The notes: generated by a model not told the origin, from the letters alone. A DNA stretch of 64,000 bases from an uncultured Clostridia bacterium (GCA_910583755.1 CAJTZO010000010.1:1-64000), one strand, 5' to 3'; shown: positions 26,488 to 35,159, counted from the stretch's first letter. Numbers and translations are program-made.

Positions 26488-27783
26488 ATGGAATTTGCTA
26501 TTTACAGTCGGAAATCAAAGCAAACAGGAAAGGGGGAATCTATACAAAATCAAATAGACCATTGTAGAAAATATATTGTAAATCGTTTTGGAGAAAATCA
26601 TGGGGTACATATTTTTGCAGAAGAAGGGTATTCTGCAAAAAATAGATGCCGTCCACAGTTTCAATCTATGCTTGCAACAGCAGAGCAAAAGAAATTAGAT
26701 TATATTGTCTGTTATCGTTTGGATAGAATCAGCAGAAATGTGGGAGATTTTGCTTTATTGATAGAGCAACTTGCAAAATGGAATATTGCTTTTATTTGTG
26801 TGCAAGAGCAATTTGATACCTCAACACCAACTGGAAGAGCCATGATGTATATGGCTTCTGTCTTTGCACAACTGGAAAGGGAAACCATAGGGGAACGTGT
26901 CAAAGATAATATGTTTTATTTGGCAAAAAAAGGATACTGGTTAGGTGGAACTTTTCCTTTAGGCTTTGTATCTGTAAGGGTATCAGAAAATGGACATTCT
27001 TATTGTCATTTAGTACAGCAGAGGCAAGAAATGAAAATTGTTCAAAAAATATATGTTCTATTTTTAGAATATTATAGTCTTTCTGCTATCAAAAGAAAAT
27101 TAGAAGAAGAAAAAATTTACTCTCGGCAAGGAAATTGTTTTTCATTAATGGCATTAAAAGAGATATTAACAAATCCTGTTTATTGTAAAGCAGACCAAAA
27201 AGCTAGGGAGTATTTTTGTAAAAAAGGTGCAGAAGTTACTTTTTCTGAAAAAGAATGCTCTGATAAATATGGTTTGATGGTATATAACAAAAGAAACTAT
27301 AGTAAAAAATCAGCACCAAGACAAGGTGTAGAACATTGGATTGTAGCATTAGGAAAACAAGAAGGAATTTTATCAGGAGAATTATGGGTCAGTATACAAA
27401 ATTACTTTGAAAGACACAAAAAAAAACAAAAGACAGAAAATGATTATGCTCTTTTGTCTGGAATATTGTATTGTGGAAACTGTGGCGAGAAAATGCAGCC
27501 CAAAAAAAGAAATAGTTATATGTTTGATTATATTTGCAAAAATAAATTAAAAGGGAAAAGTTGTACTATGCAGAATTTAGCAGGAAAAGAAACAGATTTT
27601 CAGACAGAGAAATACTTATTAGAGTATATAGAGAATCTGGTAAAACTACAGAAAGAAAGGATGAATATTCAATTTTTTGTGAAATTATGGAATCTTATGG
27701 AAATCAAACAAAAACAGGAAGCGATTCGTTTTTTAATCAAAAAGGGAGTCTGGAATGGAATAGAACTACAATATTTTTTATGA
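26488..27783 (+). CDS. Large-type serine recombinase of the feoB island
   Basis: A 431-residue recombinase. The start at 26488 (MEFAIYSRKS) has AAGAGG six bases upstream; a TTG at 26458 is possible but unneeded. The catalytic domain has Y-S-R-K-S with the nucleophilic Ser at about residue 10, SIQNQIDHC, YRLDRISRNVGDF and ASVFAQLERETIGERV, followed by a recombinase domain (GTFPLGFVS ... EILTNPVYCG-like) and a zinc ribbon, CGNCGEKMQPK with a later C-x-n-C. The C-terminus is a coiled stretch. It is on the short side for large serine integrases. It should catalyse integration and, with a factor, excision at the TT core. Confidence 0.93.
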   Translation: MEFAIYSRKSKQTGKGESIQNQIDHCRKYIVNRFGENHGVHIFAEEGYSAKNRCRPQFQSMLATAEQKKLDYIVCYRLDRISRNVGDFALLIEQLAKWNIAFICVQEQFDTSTPTGRAMMYMASVFAQLERETIGERVKDNMFYLAKKGYWLGGTFPLGFVSVRVSENGHSYCHLVQQRQEMKIVQKIYVLFLEYYSLSAIKRKLEEEKIYSRQGNCFSLMALKEILTNPVYCKADQKAREYFCKKGAEVTFSEKECSDKYGLMVYNKRNYSKKSAPRQGVEHWIVALGKQEGILSGELWVSIQNYFERHKKKQKTENDYALLSGILYCGNCGEKMQPKKRNSYMFDYICKNKLKGKSCTMQNLAGKETDFQTEKYLLEYIENLVKLQKERMNIQFFVKLWNLMEIKQKQEAIRFLIKKGVWNGIELQYFL

Positions 27784-27846
27784 TGATAAAAGTACCATAA
27801 TGACACTTGATATGTTATAATAAAAAAAAGAGAGGAGGAATAGAAA

Positions 27847-28383
27847 ATGAATAAATGTTTCCTATTTTTTTTAAGTATGATTATGGTATTTATGGTAGGA
27901 TGTCAAAAAGATACAGCAGAAGTAGAGTATAGCAATACAAATGAAAGTTATAGTATTACCTTACCAGCAACATGGATACAAGATACAGGTGTAAGTAATG
28001 GAGATATGCTTGTATTATATTCTAATGAAGAAAGAGACATTATTATTTCCATACAGCGATATGATAGAGAGGTAGCACAGGACACCATGGGATTGGATTC
28101 CTTGGAACGTTTTCAGCAATTTTATCAAACAAATTCTATTGTAGCCGGATTGTATACTTTAGGAGAAACCGAAAAAGTAGAGTATAGTATGGAAAATATG
28201 AAAAATGTAGTGGCAGAGGAATTGGTTTCCGATTCTACAGATAATACTACTGCAAAAGCATTTTGTGTGATAGCAGAGACAGATAAGGCTTATTATACTT
28301 GTGCAATTACAGGAGAGCAAAAGGATTATAATAGAAACATAGACCATTTAAAAACAGTGTTGTCTGCTTTAGTAGAAAAATAA
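27847..28383 (+). CDS. Lipoprotein with PsbP-like domain
   Basis: A 178-residue protein with a lipoprotein signal: short basic start, hydrophobic core FLFFLSMIMVFMVG and a lipobox with Cys at residue 19 (VGC). The mature part (SYSITLPATWIQDTG ... VISAL-like end) resembles the PsbP-like/DUF fold of small secreted lipoproteins. GAGAGGAGGAATAG precedes the start. Its stop is six bases before the right att arm. A lipoprotein of similar plan lies at 52126-52734. Role unknown; it might sit on the outer membrane face of the cell surface as cargo. Confidence 0.75.
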   Translation: MNKCFLFFLSMIMVFMVGCQKDTAEVEYSNTNESYSITLPATWIQDTGVSNGDMLVLYSNEERDIIISIQRYDREVAQDTMGLDSLERFQQFYQTNSIVAGLYTLGETEKVEYSMENMKNVVAEELVSDSTDNTTAKAFCVIAETDKAYYTCAITGEQKDYNRNIDHLKTVLSALVEK

Positions 28384-28388
28384 AGTTT

Positions 28389-28407
28389 CCATAAGAATGG
28401 TTGTGCT
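28389..28407. promoter_or_regulatory. Right attachment site arm (attR)
   Basis: CCATAAGAATGGTTGTGCT ends at the TT core 28408-28409. With the left arm it would form the circular junction GTGCT-TT-AGCAC with long matching arms. The bases after the core (CCCAACAATTATT) belong to feoB. Confidence 0.85.
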
Positions 28408-29127
28408 TTCCCAACAATTATTATGCTTGCCAGTATCTTTTTTGCAGGTGGAAATCCTTTTCTAGCAGGAATTTTTGTTATATTGGTGTTGTTATTATCA
28501 GTTGCTATTACTTTATTTGTATCTAGTATACTAGGAACAACTGTATTAAAAGGTGTAGATTCTTCTTTTACCTTAGAGTTGCCTCCTTATCGAAAACCAC
28601 AATTTGCAAAAGTAATTATCAGAAGTATTATGGATAGAACAATTTTTGTGTTAGGGAGAGCGATTTGTGTTTCTGTACCAGCAGGTGCGTTAATATGGTT
28701 ATTGCAAAATATTATGGTAGGAGATATGACATTATTAGGACTGTTTTCCTATTGGTTAGAACCTTTGGGAAGTGTAATGGGGTTAAGTGGTGCAATATTA
28801 GCAGCATTTATCTTAGGAATCCCTGCAAATGAAATTGTTATACCCATCTTATTAATGTGCTATAGTCAAAGTGGTATGTTGGTAGAAACTTCTGGAATCG
28901 TGGAACTGGGGGAAATATTAAGAAGTAATGGTTGGACAATGGTAACAGCAATTTGTGCCATTTTGTTTTCGTTAAATCATTTTCCTTGTGCCACAACCCT
29001 TTGGACAGTTGCCAAAGAAACAAAAAGCCTAAAATGGACAGCAGTTTCTTTTTTGCTTCCAACAATGATAGGAGTTATTCTTTGTGTTTTTGTTAATTTT
29101 TTGGGAAAAGTGTTATTAGGAATGTAG
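28408..29127 (+). pseudogene. feoB: feoB, 3' part
   Basis: From the TT core this frame reads FPTIIMLASIFFAGGNPF and on through the C-terminal membrane part of FeoB: YRKPQFAKVIIRSIMDRTI, GIPANEIVIPILLMCYSQSG and NHFPCATTLWTVAKETKSLK, all FeoB landmarks. It has an in-frame ATG at 28423 but no ribosome binding site, so it is unlikely to be translated alone. Together with 21944-23296 it makes a 690-codon gene, a normal FeoB length. A hairpin at 29167-29188 followed by seven T residues ends the transcript. Confidence 0.93.
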
Positions 29128-29166
29128 TTTCTACTAAAAACAAAAGAGTTTTTGAATAAGTAAAGC

Positions 29167-29197
29167 CCTTAGTATCTTTATGCTAAGGACTTTTTTT
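29167..29197 (+). terminator. Terminator of the feoAB transcript
   Basis: CCTTAG (29167-29172) pairs with CTAAGG (29183-29188), extended by AAAG/CTTT with a one-base bulge, followed by a T-run. Confidence 0.7.
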
Positions 29198-29202
29198 ATG
29201 TA

Positions 29203-29607
29203 TTACTTTTGAATTGGTATAAAATGAAATAATGTTTTGATGATGCCAGGACTAAATTTGTTAACCCCCATTTTTTGAGATGCCTGTAACACGGTAGAAA
29301 TATCTAAATTATAGATATAAGAGATATTTTCAGCAGTATAATATTGTGGAATACCACAATACAACTCTCTAGCAAAAATATGACACAAGGTACTAGAACC
29401 ATGTTTCATAATCTCAAAAAAAGTCGTTTGGTCAATCTTTTTTATCCTTTGTTTTTGCATAATGTGTTCGATTTCCGACTGAGGAATATGCAGCAATTCA
29501 GCAGTTTTTGAAATAGAGTAAGGTGGTTTTTTTGTTTTTAAAAAAATATCAATTTGTTTTAGATATGGTTCAATTTCTGTTTCGTACTCCTCTTTAAATG
29601 TCTTCAT
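29203..29607 (-). CDS. Conserved-looking hypothetical protein with HTH-like halves
   Basis: A 134-residue protein starting at 29607 after GGGGGATATT. Two segments look like helix-turn-helix units: SISKTAELLHIPQSEIEHIM near residues 31-50 and AENISYIYNLDISTVLQAS near 91-109. This suggests a small DNA-binding or regulatory protein. There is no signal or membrane segment. It is monocistronic and convergent with feoB. I do not recognise a named family. Confidence 0.65.
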   Translation of the reverse strand: MKTFKEEYETEIEPYLKQIDIFLKTKKPPYSISKTAELLHIPQSEIEHIMQKQRIKKIDQTTFFEIMKHGSSTLCHIFARELYCGIPQYYTAENISYIYNLDISTVLQASQKMGVNKFSPGIIKTLFHFIPIQK

Positions 29608-29700
29608 AAAAATATCCCCCCTGCAATGATATCTTTAGTATACTATAATAAAAAGGACTTTTCATTATGAAATGACTGGAAAGAAAAAGGGAAAAAAGAA

Positions 29701-29727
29701 AGGCAAAGGTTTTTTCTACCTTTGCCT
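29701..29727 (-). terminator. Terminator of the 17-codon gene
   Basis: A perfect 10-bp stem (29701-29710 with 29718-29727, AGGCAAAGGT with ACCTTTGCCT); on the minus strand it is followed by a T-rich run. The stop codon of the mini-ORF forms the first bases of the stem. Confidence 0.75.
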
Positions 29728-29780
29728 CAGCCGATGAGTAACAAACATTCATCAATAATTTCTTGTGGTATTGTATACAT
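29727..29780 (-). CDS. 17-residue peptide gene with its own signals
   Basis: The frame MYTIPQEIIDECLLLIG starts at 29780 and stops at 29727. An AAAGGAGG lies eight bases upstream, a promoter (29824-29852 on the minus strand) precedes it, and a perfect hairpin plus T-run overlaps and follows the stop. The full set of signals around a single 17-codon frame suggests a translated peptide; it has an acidic middle and a hydrophobic end, with a single Cys. It could be a signal or regulatory peptide. No homologue is known to me. Confidence 0.55.
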   Translation of the reverse strand: MYTIPQEIIDECLLLIG

Positions 29781-29823
29781 AGTACAACCTCCTTTTATTC
29801 ATAAAATCATATTTGATAGTATT

Positions 29824-29852
29824 ATTATATCAAAAAAACATCATTATTTCAA
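29824..29852 (-). promoter_or_regulatory. Promoter of the 17-codon gene
   Basis: On the minus strand TTGAAA (29852-29847) and TATAAT (29829-29824) are 17 bases apart. Confidence 0.7.
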
Positions 29853-29887
29853 TAAAATTAGATTAATTTTTTATTAAAATTAAAACA

Positions 29888-29917
29888 AAAAAGTGCCAAA
29901 ATAAATTGACACTTTTT
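29888..29917 (-). terminator. Terminator after ybaB
   Basis: AAAAAGTG (29888-29895) pairs with CACTTTTT (29910-29917), giving a T-tailed hairpin downstream of ybaB on the minus strand. Confidence 0.6.
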
Positions 29918-29932
29918 CTATTTTGCAACATT

Positions 29933-30277
29933 TTAAAACATGCCTCCGCCTAAACCGCCAAGACCACCTGTTACTTTGCTCATTTCTGTGGTATACATTT
30001 CATCTGCCTGACGAATTGCTTCATTTACAGCAGATAAAATTAAATCTTCTAACATTTCCATATCATCGGGGTCAACCACTTCAGGGTCAATTTTAATAGA
30101 TTGTATTTCTTTTTTACCAGAAATCACAATTTTTACAGCACCACCACCACTTGTCATTTCTAATGTTTTTTCATTTAATGATTCCTGCATTTCTACCATT
30201 TGTTTTTGCATCTTTTGGGCTTGCTTCATAAGATTGTTCATATTCATGCCACCCATACCATTAAATCCTCTTGCCAT
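29933..30277 (-). CDS. YbaB/EbfC nucleoid-associated protein
   Basis: A 114-residue protein with the YbaB family layout: glycine/methionine-rich N-terminus, coiled [16 protein letters not shown], then [37 protein letters not shown] and a glycine-rich end. The protein is a small dimeric DNA-binding protein. It follows dnaX in the same operon, as in most Firmicutes, but the usual third member, recR, is 11 kb away in this genome (41343-41942). AGGAGGAAAT precedes the start. Confidence 0.93.
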   Translation of the reverse strand: MARGFNGMGGMNMNNLMKQAQKMQKQMVEMQESLNEKTLEMTSGGGAVKIVISGKKEIQSIKIDPEVVDPDDMEMLEDLILSAVNEAIRQADEMYTTEMSKVTGGLGGLGGGMF

Positions 30278-30345
30278 ATTGATTTCCTCCTAGTAAATAA
30301 TATGATACCTATTTTACAGGAAAGAGCATAATAATACAACTGCTT

Positions 30346-31944
30346 TTATTCCTGAATTTCTGCTTCTGGAAAATAAGTGCCTACTAAACTTTCAAATTCT
30401 GCATCTTCTTCTGTTTTTTGCTCTGTTACACCATATACACATCTATACCATTCGTTGTATTCTTGCTGTGTTATAACAAAAAGAGAAACACTTTTATGAA
30501 AATGTTCTTCTATTTTTTGCTGTAAAAAATCCATATTTTTTTTGACAAGGTCTTGTAAAGCTGGAAAAGGGCAAACAACATAAATATTTTGGTCTGTTTC
30601 TTCTTTAAATTCCAGTGAAACTTGTGAAAAAACACTTTTGACAGAAGGAGTTTCTATTTCTTGTATGATATCCTTCCAACCTTCCTTGATGATTTTTCTG
30701 TCTTGAGAAAGGATGAGAGGATGTTTAATCTTAGGAACTGTTTCTATATGTTGGACTGGTATAGGTTCTGAAGATGGTAAAAATGGAATTCCGCTTTCTA
30801 TTTTTCTTTCAATTGCTGCTAATTTTGCAGAAATGCCATCTATATTTTTTTCTTCTGTAATACTACAAAGTTTTAACATTGCCACTTCTAATAAAATTCT
30901 TTCATTGGAGGCATATTTTAAGTCATTTTGTAATGTAGAAAATATTTTAATCAAATACATACATTCTTCTTTTGAAATTTTTTGTGCTTGTGTTTGTAAT
31001 TGTTGGTATTCCTCTGAAGAAACATCTAGCATGATAGAAGCATTCTCTATTGTGTTGCAAATAAGGAGATTTCTAAAATGAACTATTAATTCTATTACAA
31101 ACTGACTAATATCTCGTCCCTGTATCATAATCTGTTCTATTAAATCCATGATTTGAACAGCATTTTTTTGTAAAATAGCTTCTGTCATCTCATATAATAC
31201 ACTATTATCAACAGCACCCACTACATCTAATACTTTGTCTAATGTTAACACTTCATCGCTATAAAAAGCAATACATTGGTCTAATATACTTAGGGAATCC
31301 CTCATAGAGCCATCACCCAAACGTGCCACATAATAAAGCGCTTCTTTTTCTGCCTCAATGTTTTCGATTTCCATATAATGAGAAAGTGTTTGTGCAATTT
31401 CTTCTGTTGTAATGCGATGAAAGTCGAAACGTTGACAACGGGATAATATAGTAGCAGGTACTTTTTGAGGGTCTGTTGTAGCCAATATAAAGACAATGTG
31501 TTCTGGTGGTTCTTCCAAAGTTTTTAATAAAGCATTAAAAGCACCTGTAGAAAGCATATGCACTTCATCAATAATATAAATTTTATAACGCCCTTCTGTA
31601 GGAGGATATTTCACTTCTTCTCTAATTTCTCTAATGTTATCAACACCATTATTAGAAGCTGCGTCAATTTCAATTACATTCATGCTTCTATTTTCTAATG
31701 CAGCACGGCAAAGTTCACATTTGTTACAAGGATTTCCTTCTTTTGGAGAAAGACAGTTGATTGCTCTTGCTACTATTTTTGCAGTAGAAGTTTTCCCAGT
31801 TCCTCTTGTACCACAAAAAAGATATGCATGAGAAACACGATTTGTTAAAATTTGATTTTTTATAGTTTTGACAATATGTTTTTGTCCTACAATTCCGTTA
31901 AAATTGTCCGGACGAAACTTTCTGTAAAGTGCTGTATAAGACAT
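30346..31944 (-). CDS. dnaX: DNA polymerase III subunit tau/gamma
   Basis: A 532-residue clamp-loader ATPase. The ATG at 31944 (MSYTALYRKFRPDNF) has AGGGAGAGCAG upstream; the frame extends to 32085 but the added residues are unlike the family. Motifs: FCGTRGTGKTSTAKIVARA (Walker A), the four-cysteine zinc module CxxxxxxxxCNKCELC, IIDEVHMLSTGAFNALLKTL (Walker B), ATTDPQKVPATILSRCQRF (sensor and SRC). Residues beyond 370 form the tau part. It loads the beta clamp and binds the polymerase. It leads directly to ybaB. Confidence 0.96.
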   Translation of the reverse strand: MSYTALYRKFRPDNFNGIVGQKHIVKTIKNQILTNRVSHAYLFCGTRGTGKTSTAKIVARAINCLSPKEGNPCNKCELCRAALENRSMNVIEIDAASNNGVDNIREIREEVKYPPTEGRYKIYIIDEVHMLSTGAFNALLKTLEEPPEHIVFILATTDPQKVPATILSRCQRFDFHRITTEEIAQTLSHYMEIENIEAEKEALYYVARLGDGSMRDSLSILDQCIAFYSDEVLTLDKVLDVVGAVDNSVLYEMTEAILQKNAVQIMDLIEQIMIQGRDISQFVIELIVHFRNLLICNTIENASIMLDVSSEEYQQLQTQAQKISKEECMYLIKIFSTLQNDLKYASNERILLEVAMLKLCSITEEKNIDGISAKLAAIERKIESGIPFLPSSEPIPVQHIETVPKIKHPLILSQDRKIIKEGWKDIIQEIETPSVKSVFSQVSLEFKEETDQNIYVVCPFPALQDLVKKNMDFLQQKIEEHFHKSVSLFVITQQEYNEWYRCVYGVTEQKTEEDAEFESLVGTYFPEAEIQE

Positions 31945-32133
31945 AAAACTGCTCTCCCTATATGATTGATTTTTCCATTTGTTTTTTATTTTATCATAAT
32001 AAAAATTAAAAAAAAAGGCTTTTATCGTGTAAAACAACACCTGCATAAAAATTAGTTTAAAAATAAATAATATATAAAATCTCAAACAAAAATAAATAAA
32101 TTAAAATAGCCTTATAATGATAGTATCATTTCT

Positions 32134-32348
32134 CAGTCTGTCAATAAAGTCTTTTTTTGCGGATTTCACTCATACCCCCACTTTTTTAAAAAAAAGTGGG
32201 ACAAAAAACTTTTATGGAAAAACTGGCGTTTTTTCTGATAAAATCAATCTTTTTAGCGAAACATTAGTTTCGTATAGTTCTTTGCTTAATTCTTTCAAGA
32301 AAGAATTAAGAGTTTGAGGGCTAGCCCTCAAAGTTTTTTGACAAGCTG
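32134..32348. repeat. Dispersed repeat, full copy D (215 bp)
   Basis: Starts CAGTCTGTCAATAAAG and ends TTTTTTGACAAGCTG, so the ends are imperfect inverted repeats. Internal hairpins include CCCACTTTTTT..AAAAAAGTGGG, GCGAAAC.TTAGTTTCG, CTTTCAAGAAAG and TTTGAGGGCTAGCCCTCAAA. It lies between dnaX and walR and extends to 32348, leaving 100 bases for the walR promoter. Confidence 0.8.
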
Positions 32349-32378
32349 TGCTTTCTTTCAAGAAAGTAGTGTTTTTAT

Positions 32379-32407
32379 TTTACATTTTTATTTGTTTTTA
32401 GTATAAT
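32379..32407 (+). promoter_or_regulatory. walR promoter
   Basis: TTTACA (32379-32384) and TATAAT (32402-32407) are 17 bases apart, 46 bases before the TTG start of walR. Confidence 0.7.
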
Positions 32408-32453
32408 ATAATAAAATCAGTTTGTTTTTTAGAACAAATTAGGAGGTGCAACT

Positions 32454-33149
32454 TTGCAAAAGAAAGTATTGATTGTAGATGATGAAAAAAATATTGTAGA
32501 TATTATTGCCTTTAATTTAAAAAAAGAAGGCTTTTTAGTAATCAAAGCGGGGGACGGCGAAGAAGGGCTTAGAAAAACCTTTGAACAAAAACCAGATATT
32601 ATTTTATTAGATATTATGATGCCCAAAATGGATGGGTACGAAACTTGCAAAAAAATCAGGGAAAAACTTCAAACACCTATCATTATGCTAACAGCAAGAG
32701 CCGAAGAAGTGGATAAAGTATTAGGATTGGAGTTAGGCGCGGACGATTATGTAACAAAACCCTTTGGTATTCGGGAACTTGTCGCAAGAGTCAAGGCAAA
32801 TCTCAGGCGTTTAGAAGTATTAGAAAAACAGTCCTCTGTTGTTACAGGAAATCAGCAGGAATACGGCAGAATTGTCATTAATTTAGATAGATATGAAGTA
32901 CAAAAAGATGGAAAAGTAGTTGATTTAACTTATCGGGAATTTGAACTACTTAAATTTTTAGCACAGCAAAAGGGACAGGTTTTTTCAAGAGAAGCATTGT
33001 TGGAAAAAGTGTGGGGATATGAATATTTTGGAGATGTTCGTACTGTTGATGTAACGGTGCGACGTCTAAGAGAGAAAATTGAAGATGACCCAGGAAAACC
33101 AGCAACCATATTAACAAAAAGAGGCGTGGGCTATTATTTTGATTGTTAA
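32454..33149 (+). CDS. walR: WalR (YycF) response regulator
   Basis: A 231-residue OmpR-family regulator with a TTG start six bases after AGGAGGTG. The receiver domain has D9-D10, phosphoacceptor D53 (ILLDIMMPKMDG), MLTARAEEVDKVLGLELGADDYVTKPF in pieces, and the output domain ends VRRLREKIEDDPGKPATILT with RGVGYYF, typical of WalR/PhoP. Downstream walK, yycH, yycI, yycJ and rlmH identify it as WalR rather than PhoP. It controls cell-wall turnover in Firmicutes and is usually essential. A row of matching half-sites occurs at 35051-35089. Confidence 0.93.
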   Translation: MQKKVLIVDDEKNIVDIIAFNLKKEGFLVIKAGDGEEGLRKTFEQKPDIILLDIMMPKMDGYETCKKIREKLQTPIIMLTARAEEVDKVLGLELGADDYVTKPFGIRELVARVKANLRRLEVLEKQSSVVTGNQQEYGRIVINLDRYEVQKDGKVVDLTYREFELLKFLAQQKGQVFSREALLEKVWGYEYFGDVRTVDVTVRRLREKIEDDPGKPATILTKRGVGYYFDC

Positions 33150-33163
33150 GGGATTGAATAAAA

Positions 33164-34945
33164 ATGAAAAGTTTAAAATGGAAGCTGATTACCATGTATT
33201 TGGGTTTAGTGCTTTTGGTAATGATTGTAAGTGGCACCTATATTTTGTTAAGTTTAAGAAACATTGAAATCAGCAAGTCAAGACAAGAATTAGTATCATA
33301 TGCCGAAAAAATAAATGACCAAGTGATTGCAGGTGGAGAAGAAGAATATTTTCAATCAGAATTGTTTAAAACGGTTTCTAATTCCATTGGTATACAAGGC
33401 AATATATTAGATGCAAAAGGAAAAACGATTGCCTCCACAACCGATTTACAACCTCCCTATGAAGATTACAAAAGTTCTGTTATTATTGCAGCAATGGCAG
33501 GTGTTTCTTCTTTTTCTACTGGTAAGAAAAATACAGATTCCTTTTGGCTAGCAAAAGAATGGATGAGTTATGCGACTCCAGTAAAAAATGCAAATGATGA
33601 GATTGTTTATATCATATTTACAAGATTAGATGCAACTGATATGAAAAACAGCCTAAGGCAAACAACACAAACAATTATTATTGCTGTTATGTTAGCCCTG
33701 TTGTTAGCGGCAATTATGGGGTTTATTTTTTCTCAGACGTTGACAGGTCCTATTTTAGAATTGACAAAAGGTGCTAAAAATTTAGCAGAAGGTAGTTTAA
33801 ATCAAAAAATAAAAGTACGAAGTGATGATGAAATTGGGCAGTTAACGGCAAGTTTTAATAACATGGCAACAAAATTGGAAAAAAATATGGCTGATATGTC
33901 AAAAGAAAAAAACAAATTGGAAATTATATTACATAATATGACAGATGGTGTTCTTTCTTTTGATAAAGAAGGTGAGTTGATTCATGTCAACACTGCCAGC
34001 ATGGAAATGCTAGAAGTTGATGAACTTCATTTAACATTTTCTCAGTTTATTAAAAAATTTGACATTAATTCTGGCGTTTATTTGGATATGGGACCAGAAG
34101 TCTCTCAAAAAGTAAATTTTCCAGTTGGAACTCGTTTTATTAATGCGAGTTTCTCCCCTTATTCCAGTGAAACAGAAAAAATAGCAGGTGTGGTTGTGGT
34201 GTTACAGGACATTACAGAGCAGAAAAAGCTGGATGATATGAGAAAAGAATTTGTTGCAAATGTATCTCATGAATTAAGGACACCTTTAACTACCATTAAA
34301 AGTTATACAGAAACACTTTTAGATGGTGCCTTAGATGACAGGGAAGTTGCGACAGAATTTTTAGATATTGTCAATAGTGAAGCAGATAGAATGGCATTTT
34401 TAGTAAGGGATTTGTTACAACTTTCCCGTTTTGACAGTAAACAAGTACAACTGGATATTACGGAAATTCCGTTAAACGCCTTTTTAGAAGAAACAGTACG
34501 TCAAAATAAAATCCATGCAGAAGCAAAAGACCAAAGTTTATATTATGTGCCTGCAAAAAAAGATGTTATATTATATGGTGATAGGGACAGAATCAGCCAA
34601 GTTATCAATAATATTGTTACTAATGCTATTAAATATAGTTTATCTAAAGCAGAAATTCGTATTTCTACAGGAGAAGATGCATATTATTATAAAATTATGG
34701 TAAAAGATACAGGTATGGGAATCCAAAGAGAAGACCTTCCAAGAATTTTTGAACGTTTTTATAGAGTAGACAAAGCACGAAGCAGAGCTATGGGTGGAAC
34801 TGGTTTAGGACTTGCTATTGCAAAAGAAATTATGGAAAGTCATGGAGGACGACTAACAGCAGAAAGTGAATATGGAAAGGGTACTACTATGACAATGTGG
34901 TTTCCAAAAGCACAACAAGAACCTTGGGAAGGCGAAATATTTTAA
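33164..34945 (+). CDS. walK: WalK (YycG) sensor histidine kinase
   Basis: A 593-residue kinase: transmembrane segments at about 10-30 and 170-190 flank an extracellular sensor domain; a HAMP domain (PILELTKGAKNLAEGSLNQK) follows, then a PAS domain (about 250-350), HisKA with His369 in VANVSHELRTPLTTI, and HATPase with NNIVTNAIKYS, ERFYRVDKARSRAMGG and GLAIAKEIMESHGG. The order matches WalK exactly. It begins 14 bases after walR. Its partner proteins YycH and YycI, which adjust its activity, are encoded downstream after one extra gene. Confidence 0.95.
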   Translation: MKSLKWKLITMYLGLVLLVMIVSGTYILLSLRNIEISKSRQELVSYAEKINDQVIAGGEEEYFQSELFKTVSNSIGIQGNILDAKGKTIASTTDLQPPYEDYKSSVIIAAMAGVSSFSTGKKNTDSFWLAKEWMSYATPVKNANDEIVYIIFTRLDATDMKNSLRQTTQTIIIAVMLALLLAAIMGFIFSQTLTGPILELTKGAKNLAEGSLNQKIKVRSDDEIGQLTASFNNMATKLEKNMADMSKEKNKLEIILHNMTDGVLSFDKEGELIHVNTASMEMLEVDELHLTFSQFIKKFDINSGVYLDMGPEVSQKVNFPVGTRFINASFSPYSSETEKIAGVVVVLQDITEQKKLDDMRKEFVANVSHELRTPLTTIKSYTETLLDGALDDREVATEFLDIVNSEADRMAFLVRDLLQLSRFDSKQVQLDITEIPLNAFLEETVRQNKIHAEAKDQSLYYVPAKKDVILYGDRDRISQVINNIVTNAIKYSLSKAEIRISTGEDAYYYKIMVKDTGMGIQREDLPRIFERFYRVDKARSRAMGGTGLGLAIAKEIMESHGGRLTAESEYGKGTTMTMWFPKAQQEPWEGEIF

Positions 34946-35050
34946 CTTGCTTTTTTATAAAGAAGAAATTTACTTTTGGTTGAAGACAAAACCTTAAGGT
35001 TTTTATGAATTAATGTTTGTTTTCAATCCTTTGAATAGATGCCAGATTAA

Positions 35051-35105
35051 TGTAATTCAAACGTAAGCACGTTGTAACATAATTGTAACATTGCTAGGTT
35101 ATAAT
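35051..35105 (+). promoter_or_regulatory. Four tandem WalR/PhoB-type half-sites and promoter
   Basis: Half-sites TGTAAT (35051-35056), CGTAAG (35062-35067), TGTAAC (35073-35078) and TGTAAC (35084-35089) repeat with an 11-base period (N5 spacers); the last two are a perfect TGTWAH-N5-TGTWAH WalR box. TATAAT at 35100-35105 lies ten bases after the last site, so bound regulator would sit over the -35 region. The gap 34946-35159 holds nothing else but a short hairpin-like CCTTAAGG stretch. Confidence 0.75.
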
Positions 35106-35159
35106 AGGGGCGTGTAGAGTACGTGGTACAAAAATTTTAGTTAAGGAGGCCAATTAGAA

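Larger units (their letters stand above)
23297..28409. mobile_element. 5.1 kb serine-recombinase island inserted in feoB
   Basis: Both edges can be placed to the base. The left junction is ...CAGA-TT-AGCACC (TT at 23297-23298) and the right is ...GTGCT-TT-CCCAAC (TT at 28408-28409). Removing the interval with one TT gives ...AATGGCAGATTCCCAACA, i.e. N-G-R-F-P-T of FeoB in frame. The island holds a 43-residue basic protein, a HAD phosphatase, a VWA protein, a MoxR ATPase, a serine recombinase and a lipoprotein, and one partial dispersed repeat. The gene-dense ends, where coding stops within 20 bases of each junction, are typical of a compact unit. No transfer, replication or phage genes are present. 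Confidence 0.92.

Noticed and set aside
27847..28383. Lipoprotein as part of FeoB or a Feo accessory such as FeoC
   Set aside because: It has a lipobox and a PsbP-like domain and lies inside the island, not in the feo operon; FeoC is a small winged-helix protein.
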